Origin: Wenzhouxiangella sp. | Lineage (GTDB): Bacteria > Pseudomonadota > Gammaproteobacteria > Xanthomonadales > Wenzhouxiangellaceae | NCBI GenBank assembly: GCA_007116585.1 | Contig: SKIE01000276.1 | Span: 1 to 5,917 of the forward strand | Length of the DNA stretch: 5,917 nt | Direction: 5' to 3' | In this document: one piece after another, positions 1-5,917 of the stretch | How positions within the stretch are numbered: position 1 is the stretch's first letter | How the letters are laid out: the number at the start of each line of letters is the position of its first letter | Made by a program: the position numbers and the translations under genes | The notes under the pieces: generated by a model | Database searches by the model: none | Seen by the model: the letters and a program-made list of their open reading frames with translations, nothing else | Told to the model about the DNA's origin: nothing

Positions 1-1055
<1,055 letters not shown>

Positions 1056-1056
1056 A

Positions 1057-1071
1057 TGGCCGCACCGGCCA
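1057..1071 (+). other. Small GC hairpin just after the purB stop
   Basis: TGGCCG (1057-1062) and CGGCCA (1066-1071) are exact reverse complements around the three bases CAC, giving a 6-bp stem that starts one base after the purB stop codon. It is followed on the + strand by a run of six A (1071-1076), not T, so it is not a standard intrinsic terminator for purB. It may cap or stabilise the 3' end of a purB message ended by Rho, or be chance in GC-rich DNA. Confidence 0.3.
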
Positions 1072-1079
1072 AAAAACCA

Positions 1080-1101
1080 TAGCGAATCCGCAGGATTGCT
1101 A
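1080..1101. repeat. Imperfect inverted repeat in the purB-sucA gap
   Basis: AATCC (1085-1089) and GGATT (1093-1097) pair around GCA. With one bulged G at 1084 the pairing extends by TAGC (1080-1083) to GCTA (1098-1101), giving nine base pairs in all. On the + strand no T-run follows. Read on the minus strand the hairpin is followed by TGG and then six T (complement of 1071-1076), which looks like a weak intrinsic terminator for leftward, antisense transcription out of sucA. It also lies just upstream of the expected -35 position of the sucA promoter, so a regulator-binding site is an alternative. The pairing is seen directly; the function is inference. Confidence 0.35.
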
Positions 1102-1137
1102 CCGCCGAGGCGGGTTCACGCGGTTATAATCAGGCGC
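1102..1137 (+). promoter_or_regulatory. Candidate sigma70 promoter for sucA-sucB-lpdA
   Basis: A perfect -10 hexamer TATAAT sits at 1125-1130, predicting transcription start near 1137 and a leader of about 36 bases before the sucA ATG. The -35 is poor: at normal 16-18 base spacing the sequence is GC-rich (CCGCCG at 1102-1107) and part of a small palindrome, CCGC-CGAG-GCGG (1102-1113). The best -35-like hexamer, TTGCTA at 1096-1101, is 23 bases from the -10, which is too far. The bases before the -10 are GGT, only a partial extended -10. A promoter with a good -10 and bad -35 often depends on an activator, which would suit a regulated TCA-cycle operon, but that is inference. Confidence 0.55.
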
Positions 1138-1172
1138 TGGCGCTGATCCACCCAATTCGCGGGCTCCCGTTC

Positions 1173-3983
1173 ATGAGCAAAAACCTTCAGCAGCAGTATC
1201 GGGCATCGCACCTGTCCGGCGGCAATGCCGCTTACGTCGAAGCACTCTACGAGATCTGGCTGGACACGCCGGACGCCGTGCCGGAACACTGGCAGGCTGT
1301 CTTCGGCTCGCTCAACCAGTCCGGCGAAGACAGCCGCCACCTCGCCACGCTGGAGCGGTTCCGTCTGCTCGGCGCCAACGGTCACCACGTTGCCGCGGCC
1401 AGCGGCGCCGAAGACTTCAAGCAGTCCGGCGTTTTGCGGATGATCAATGCCTTTCGCGTCCGCGGTCACCAGCGCGCCCGGCTCGATCCGCTGGGCCTGA
1501 GCGAGCGCCCCGAGGTGCCCGATCTGGATATCGGGTTCTACGGTCTGACCGAAGCCGACCTGCACACGCGTTTCCATGCCGGCACGCTGGCCGGACCGGA
1601 TCACGCAGCCCTGGCCGACATCATCGAGACCTGCCGCAAGACCTACTGCGGCAGCATTGGCAGCGAATACATGCACATCACCGACACCAATCAGCGCCGC
1701 TGGCTGCAGCAGCGACTGGAAGGTGCACGCGGTGACTTTACGCCTTCCAAGGAAGAGCGTCTGCGCTTGCTCGACAAGCTGTCGGCGGCCGAAGGCATGG
1801 AAAAATACCTGCATTCAAAGTATGTCGGCCAAAAACGATTCTCGCTGGAGGGCGGCGAAAGCCTGATCCCGCTGTTCGATACATTGATCCGGCATGCCGG
1901 CAGCCAGGGCGTGAAGGAAATGGTGATCGGCATGGCCCACCGCGGCCGGCTGAACCTGCTGGTCAATATTCTGGGCAAGAGTCCGCGCGAGTTGTTTGCC
2001 GAGTTCGAGGGCTCCATGGCCGTCGACGATCCCGGTCGATCCGGCGATGTGAAGTACCACATGGGCTTCAGTTCCGATGTCCGGACCCCCGGCGGCGTCA
2101 TGCACCTCGCCCTGGCGTTCAACCCCTCGCATCTGGAGATCGTCAATCCCGTCGTGGCCGGCTCGGCCCGCGCGCGCCAGACCCGGCTTGGCGATGAAAC
2201 ACGCGAGCAGGTCATGCCCGTACTGGTCCATGGTGATGCGGCCATCGCCGGCCAGGGCGTGGTCATGGAGTTGCTCAACATGTCGCAGGCGCGCGGTTTC
2301 GCCGTCGGCGGCACCGTGCACGTGGTCGTCAACAACCAGATCGGCTTTACCACATCGAATCCGATCGATGCGCGCTCGACGCTGTACTGCACCGAAGTCG
2401 CCAAGATGGTCCAGGCACCGGTATTCCACGTCAACGGCGATGATCCCGAGGCTGTCCTGTTCGTCACCCGGCTGGCGGCCGATTTCCGGCGCGAGTTCAA
2501 AAAGGATGTGGTCATCGACCTGGTCTGCTATCGCCGCCATGGCCACAATGAGGCCGACGAACCCGCGGCCACCCAGCCGCGCATGTACAACGTCATCCGA
2601 AAGCTCGATTCAACTCGAGCAATCTACGCCAACCGACTGATTCAGGAAGGCTTGGTGGGCAAAAATGATGTGGCGAAAGCGGCTGAGACCTACCGCGGCA
2701 AACTCGACTCCGGCGAGCCAATCGTGGAACTCGTGCCGGAAGAGGACGCCCTGGTCACGGTCGACTGGGACCCCTACCTCGATGCTGACTGGCGCGACCC
2801 GGCGACCACCGGCCTGACCAGCGATGACATGCACCATCTGGCCCGGGCCATCACTACCGTGCCGGAGGATTTCAAGCTGCACCGGCAGGTGGAGCGGATC
2901 ATTGACTCGCGCCGCAAGATGGCTGCCGGCGAGATCCCCATGGACTGGGGCTTTGCCGAAACCATGGCCTATGCCAGCCTGATTCACAAGGGACACGGTC
3001 TGCGTCTCGTTGGCCAGGATTCGGGGCGCGGGACGTTCTTCCATCGCCACGCGGTGCTGCACAACCAGGAGACCGGCGAGCCGTTTGTGCCGCTGGCGCA
3101 GCTGACCGACAACGAGCGCAAAGTCACCATCATTGATTCGCTGTTGTCGGAAGAAGCAGTGCTGGGCTTTGAGTACGGTTACGCCACGGCTGACCCGGGT
3201 TCGCTGGTGATCTGGGAGGCGCAGTTCGGCGATTTCGTCAACGGCGCCCAGGTCGTGATCGACCAGTTCATCGCCTCGGGCGAAACCAAGTGGGGCCGGC
3301 TGTGCGGCCTGGTCATGTTCCTGCCTCACGGCTACGAAGGCCAGGGGCCTGAACACTCTTCGGCCCGGCTCGAGCGCTTCATGCAGCTGAGCTCCGGTAA
3401 CAACATTCAGGTCTGTGTCCCATCGCTGCCGGCCCAGATGTTCCACATGCTGCGACGCCAGATGCTGCGGCCGTTCCGCAAGCCGCTGATCGTCATGACG
3501 CCCAAGTCGCTGTTGCGCCACAAGGCCTCCACCTCCAGCCTTGAGGACCTGGCCAACGGCAGCTTCCAGGTGGTGATTGACGACCCGTCCCAGCCGGAAC
3601 CCCAAGGCGTCAAGCGGGTGGTGTTCTGCGCGGGCAAGGTCTATTTCGACCTCGCGGCCGCTCAGGCAATGGGCGAGATCAACGACATCGCGGTCGTCAG
3701 GGTCGAGCAGCTCTACCCCTTCCCGCGCGAGGAAGTCCAGGCCATCATCGAGCGCTACAGCCAGGCCGACGAAGTGGTCTGGTGCCAGGAAGAACCGCTG
3801 AACCAGGGCGCGTGGTTCCAGATCCGCCACCACCTGCAGGCCTGCGTCCGCGACGGACAGCCGCTGAAATATGTCGGCCGCGAAGCATCCGCGTCGCCGG
3901 CAGTCGGCTATTACCAGATCCACCAGGAACAGCAAAAACAACTCGTGAGCGACGCACTGACTCACGGCCAGGGAATCGAGTAA
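1173..3983 (+). CDS. sucA: 2-oxoglutarate dehydrogenase E1 component (thiamine diphosphate-dependent)
   Basis: E1o decarboxylates 2-oxoglutarate and succinylates the lipoyl group of E2o, the first and committing step of the TCA-cycle 2-oxoglutarate dehydrogenase complex in the cytosol. The 936 residues compare with 933 in E. coli SucA, so the protein is full length. In order: the N-terminal E2-docking segment (residues ~12-46, [18 protein letters not shown]); [12 protein letters not shown] (212-223); the E1 dehydrogenase domain with GMAHRGRL (His256, equivalent to E. coli His260) and GDVKYHMGF (His296, equivalent to His298); the thiamine diphosphate/Mg motif from [10 protein letters not shown] (Asp355) to VVNNQ (Asn387-388); [13 protein letters not shown]; the transketolase pyrimidine-binding domain (~592-785) with [11 protein letters not shown] and [18 protein letters not shown] (His719, His728); and the C-terminal domain (~788-932) with [12 protein letters not shown] (870-881) and [12 protein letters not shown] 1173 is chosen because no ATG, GTG or TTG lies in frame in the gap before it and the N-terminus aligns with the family. 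Its Shine-Dalgarno is weak (only GGG at 1161-1163). All key residues are present. Confidence 0.98.
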   Translation: MSKNLQQQYRASHLSGGNAAYVEALYEIWLDTPDAVPEHWQAVFGSLNQSGEDSRHLATLERFRLLGANGHHVAAASGAEDFKQSGVLRMINAFRVRGHQRARLDPLGLSERPEVPDLDIGFYGLTEADLHTRFHAGTLAGPDHAALADIIETCRKTYCGSIGSEYMHITDTNQRRWLQQRLEGARGDFTPSKEERLRLLDKLSAAEGMEKYLHSKYVGQKRFSLEGGESLIPLFDTLIRHAGSQGVKEMVIGMAHRGRLNLLVNILGKSPRELFAEFEGSMAVDDPGRSGDVKYHMGFSSDVRTPGGVMHLALAFNPSHLEIVNPVVAGSARARQTRLGDETREQVMPVLVHGDAAIAGQGVVMELLNMSQARGFAVGGTVHVVVNNQIGFTTSNPIDARSTLYCTEVAKMVQAPVFHVNGDDPEAVLFVTRLAADFRREFKKDVVIDLVCYRRHGHNEADEPAATQPRMYNVIRKLDSTRAIYANRLIQEGLVGKNDVAKAAETYRGKLDSGEPIVELVPEEDALVTVDWDPYLDADWRDPATTGLTSDDMHHLARAITTVPEDFKLHRQVERIIDSRRKMAAGEIPMDWGFAETMAYASLIHKGHGLRLVGQDSGRGTFFHRHAVLHNQETGEPFVPLAQLTDNERKVTIIDSLLSEEAVLGFEYGYATADPGSLVIWEAQFGDFVNGAQVVIDQFIASGETKWGRLCGLVMFLPHGYEGQGPEHSSARLERFMQLSSGNNIQVCVPSLPAQMFHMLRRQMLRPFRKPLIVMTPKSLLRHKASTSSLEDLANGSFQVVIDDPSQPEPQGVKRVVFCAGKVYFDLAAAQAMGEINDIAVVRVEQLYPFPREEVQAIIERYSQADEVVWCQEEPLNQGAWFQIRHHLQACVRDGQPLKYVGREASASPAVGYYQIHQEQQKQLVSDALTHGQGIE

Positions 3984-3987
3984 GGAG
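3982..3987 (+). promoter_or_regulatory. sucB ribosome-binding site overlapping the sucA stop
   Basis: AAGGAG begins inside the sucA TAA stop codon and lies 10 bases before ATG 3998. It fixes the sucB start there and suggests that ribosomes finishing sucA help start sucB, keeping E1 and E2 in proportion. Confidence 0.85.
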
Positions 3988-3997
3988 CAACCCGAAC

Positions 3998-5194
3998 ATG
4001 AGCATTGAAGTCAAGGTCCCCAACCTGCCGGAGTCCGTCTCCGACGCCACCGTCGCCAAGTGGCACAAGAAACCCGGCGATGCCGTCGCTCGGGATGAAA
4101 ACCTCGTGGACCTGGAAACCGACAAGGTCGTGCTGGAAGTCCCCGCGCCGGCCGACGGCGTGCTCGACAGCATCAGCGCCGAGGAAGGCGACACCGTGAC
4201 GGAAGGCCAGGCCCTCGGTCAGCTGATTGAAGGTGAAGCACCGGCGGCCGAGGAGTCACAAGGCGCCGACGACTCGGCCGATGCGGCGCCGTCTGGCAAG
4301 AGCGAGGCTCAAAGCCAGGCCCCGAGCGAAAAACCGCCTGAAAAGCCGGCCGCCGCCAAGGACGACAGCCTCGCACCATCTGTACGCAAGCTGGTCGCCG
4401 AAAACGACGTCGACCCGAGCCAGGTGGACGGCAGCGGGCGCGGCGGCCGTTTGACCAAGGGCGATGTGCTTCAGCACATGGCCGGCGGCGGCGCACGACC
4501 CGAAGAGCGGGTCAAGATGTCACGCCTGCGCTCGCGCATTGCCGAGCGCATGAAAGACGCGCAGAACACCGCCGCCATCCTGACTTCCTTCAACGAGGTC
4601 AACCTGCAGGCGGTGATGGATATCCGGGCGCGCTACAAGGATGATTTCCTCAAGCGCCATGACGTCAAGCTGGGCTTCATGTCGTTCTTCGTCAAGGCCT
4701 GCTGCGAAGCGCTGCGCAAGCATCCCGTGGTCAATGCCTCGATCGACGGCGACGAGATCGTCTACCACGGCTACCAGGACATCGGCATTGCCGTGTCCAC
4801 CGAGCGCGGCCTGCTCGTGCCGATCCTGCGCGATGTCCAGCACATGGGCCTGGCCGACATCGAAGGCGCCATTGCCGGCTACGCCGAAAAAGCCCGCAAG
4901 GGCAGCATCCAGCTTGAAGACCTGCAGGGTGGCACCTTCACCATCACCAACGGCGGTGTCTTCGGCTCGCTGCTGTCGACACCGCTGCTGAACATGCCGC
5001 AGAGCGCCATTCTCGGCATGCACGCCATCAAGGAACGTCCCGTGGCCGAAAACGGTGAGGTGGTTGTCCGGCCGATGATGTACATCGCTCTGTCCTACGA
5101 CCACCGCATCATCGACGGCAAGGACGCCGTCCAGTTTCTGGTTGCGGTCAAGCAGGCGCTGGAAGATCCGGCGCGCATGCTGCTGGGCCTTTGA
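3998..5194 (+). CDS. sucB: Dihydrolipoyllysine-residue succinyltransferase, E2 component of 2-oxoglutarate dehydrogenase
   Basis: E2o forms the core of the complex: its lipoyl arm takes succinyl from E1o and the C-terminal domain transfers it to CoA, giving succinyl-CoA. The 398 residues compare with 405 in E. coli SucB. Residues 1-78 are one lipoyl domain, with the lipoylated lysine Lys43 in [13 protein letters not shown]. Residues ~79-122 are a flexible Ala/Pro/Glu/Ser/Lys linker. Residues ~124-161 are the peripheral subunit-binding domain ([19 protein letters not shown], then [14 protein letters not shown]) that holds E1 or E3. Residues ~168-398 are the catalytic domain, opening with [12 protein letters not shown] and ending with the acyltransferase motif SYDHRIIDG (His369, Asp373, matching His375/Asp379 of E. 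coli SucB). [13 protein letters not shown] and the overall match point to the succinyl rather than acetyl enzyme. The frame stays open upstream to 3782, but that stretch lies inside sucA and reads as non-protein-like Arg/Pro-rich sequence. ATG 3998 with its AAGGAG site is the start. It begins 14 bases after sucA. Confidence 0.98.
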   Translation: MSIEVKVPNLPESVSDATVAKWHKKPGDAVARDENLVDLETDKVVLEVPAPADGVLDSISAEEGDTVTEGQALGQLIEGEAPAAEESQGADDSADAAPSGKSEAQSQAPSEKPPEKPAAAKDDSLAPSVRKLVAENDVDPSQVDGSGRGGRLTKGDVLQHMAGGGARPEERVKMSRLRSRIAERMKDAQNTAAILTSFNEVNLQAVMDIRARYKDDFLKRHDVKLGFMSFFVKACCEALRKHPVVNASIDGDEIVYHGYQDIGIAVSTERGLLVPILRDVQHMGLADIEGAIAGYAEKARKGSIQLEDLQGGTFTITNGGVFGSLLSTPLLNMPQSAILGMHAIKERPVAENGEVVVRPMMYIALSYDHRIIDGKDAVQFLVAVKQALEDPARMLLGL

Positions 5195-5230
5195 GCGTCC
5201 TCCCGTCCAACTGGCACTCGACTGATTGCT

Positions 5231-5235
5231 AAGGA
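5231..5235 (+). promoter_or_regulatory. lpdA ribosome-binding site in the 47-base sucB-lpdA gap
   Basis: AAGGA, extended as AAGGAAG to 5237, lies six bases before ATG 5242 and sets the start. The rest of the gap (5195-5230) shows no hairpin, T-run or clear -10/-35 pair, so read-through from sucB is expected. Confidence 0.8.
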
Positions 5236-5241
5236 AGATTC

Positions 5242-5917
5242 ATGTCTGACAAGGAATACGACATCATCGTCATCGGCGGCGGACCCGGCGGCTACGTGGC
5301 CGCCATCCGGGCCGCACAGCTGGAAATGAGCGTGCTGCTGATCGACGACCGCCAGGCCGAAGACGGCAAGCCGGCACCCGGCGGCACCTGCCTCAACGTC
5401 GGCTGCGTGCCGTCCAAGGCCCTGCTGGACTCATCCAAGCACTATCACCACATTCAGCACGACTACAAGGCCCACGGCATCCACGTCGACAGCCTGTCCA
5501 TGGACGTCGGCGCAATGATCGATCGCAAGCGCAAGGTCGTCAAACAGCTCAACGGCGGCCTGATGCAGCTGTTCAAGGCCAACAAGATCGAATTCGCCAA
5601 CGGCCGCGGCAAGCTGCTGGCCGAGCGCGAAGTCGAGATCACGCCCTGCGAGGGCGAGGCGTATCGCGCCCGCGGCAAGCACGTCATCCTGGCGGCCGGA
5701 TCGGTCCCGTTCACCATTCCGAACGTCGCAATCGACGGCGAGCACATCGTCGACAACGTCGGCGTGCTCGAATTCGAATCCGTGCCGGAACGCCTCGGCG
5801 TGATCGGCGCCGGTGTGATCGGACTGGAAATGGGCAGCGTCTGGAAGCGGCTGGGCAGCGAGGTCATCATGTTCGAAGCCATGGACGAACTGCTGCCGGT
5901 GGTCGACAAGGACATGA
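5242..5917 (+). CDS. lpdA: Dihydrolipoyl dehydrogenase (E3), N-terminal 225 residues (3' end outside window)
   Basis: E3 re-oxidises dihydrolipoyl-E2 with FAD and a redox disulfide and hands the electrons to NAD+. The reading frame is open from ATG 5242 to the window edge. It starts MSDKEYDIIVIGGGPGGYVA, with the FAD-binding GGGPGG at residues 12-17. The active-site disulfide motif GGTCLNVGCVPSK follows, with Cys50 and Cys55. The second dinucleotide fold, GVIGAGVIGLE (186-196), ends its second strand with Glu212 in MFEAMDE, the acidic residue expected for NAD+ rather than NADP+. The extra loop before the disulfide (EDGKPAPGG) and CVPSKALLDSS match the mitochondrial and Pseudomonas LpdG family rather than E. 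coli Lpd. There is no fused N-terminal lipoyl domain. Position directly after sucAB says it serves 2-oxoglutarate dehydrogenase, though one E3 can also serve pyruvate dehydrogenase and glycine cleavage. A full-length protein would have about 475 residues, so about half is visible. A cluster of His follows the active site (residues 67-81). Confidence 0.96.
   Translation, partial: MSDKEYDIIVIGGGPGGYVAAIRAAQLEMSVLLIDDRQAEDGKPAPGGTCLNVGCVPSKALLDSSKHYHHIQHDYKAHGIHVDSLSMDVGAMIDRKRKVVKQLNGGLMQLFKANKIEFANGRGKLLAEREVEITPCEGEAYRARGKHVILAAGSVPFTIPNVAIDGEHIVDNVGVLEFESVPERLGVIGAGVIGLEMGSVWKRLGSEVIMFEAMDELLPVVDKDM

Noticed and set aside
1057..1076. Intrinsic terminator for purB
   Set aside because: The hairpin is followed by A6, not T6, on the coding strand, so it lacks the U-tract required.
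1133..1144. Tandem GGCGCT repeat near the predicted sucA transcription start
   Set aside because: Two copies of a six-base GC motif are easily due to chance in this base composition, and no further copies follow.
2610..3965. A 451-codon open frame on the minus strand opposite sucA
   Set aside because: It lies wholly antisense to a strongly conserved gene. Its translation resembles no family I know, and long antisense frames are expected from GC-rich codon use. The same applies to the minus-strand frames at 354-977, 1116-1814, 1691-2515, 1815-2546, 4520-5104 and 5463-5915.
3782..3997. A 72-residue N-terminal extension of SucB starting inside sucA
   Set aside because: The extension is Arg/Pro-rich out-of-frame sucA sequence. 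The family N-terminus starts exactly at ATG 3998, which has its own AAGGAG site.

Overview
The window is a GC-rich stretch of bacterial chromosome, densely coding, with every recognisable gene on the + strand. The layout is: 3' part of purB, a 117-base gap with a candidate promoter, complete sucA, complete sucB, and the 5' part of a dihydrolipoyl dehydrogenase gene (lpdA) that runs off the right edge. The proteins resemble those of Gammaproteobacteria. PurB is close to the E. coli form of the enzyme. SucA is the single-chain 2-oxoglutarate dehydrogenase E1 of about 930 residues. Lpd is the mitochondrial/Pseudomonas LpdG-like type rather than the E. coli Lpd type. A free-living gammaproteobacterium, perhaps near Xanthomonadales/Chromatiales, fits, but the exact taxon is an inference from protein style and base composition.

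Region by region: 1-1055 encodes about the last 350 residues of adenylosuccinate lyase (purine and AMP synthesis), with its N-terminal ~100 residues outside the window. 1056-1172 is the only substantial gap. It holds a short GC hairpin followed by an A-run, a longer imperfect inverted repeat, and a perfect TATAAT -10 box placed suitably to start the sucA transcript. 1173-3983 is sucA (E1o), 3998-5194 is sucB (E2o), and 5242-5917 is the start of lpdA (E3).

The last three genes encode the whole 2-oxoglutarate dehydrogenase complex of the TCA cycle. E1o decarboxylates 2-oxoglutarate on thiamine diphosphate and transfers succinyl to the lipoyl-lysine of E2o. E2o passes it to CoA. E3 re-oxidises the dihydrolipoyl group with FAD and NAD+. 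Same orientation, short gaps (14 and 47 bases), strong Shine-Dalgarno sequences before sucB and lpdA and no terminator between them indicate one operon. purB is metabolically unrelated and probably forms the end of a separate transcript.

No mobile element, CRISPR array, RNA gene or novel system is visible. This is core-metabolism DNA, and the items worth a second look are modest: the structured purB-sucA gap, the weak ribosome-binding site of sucA, the gene neighbourhood, the split-charge E2 linker and a histidine cluster in the E3.
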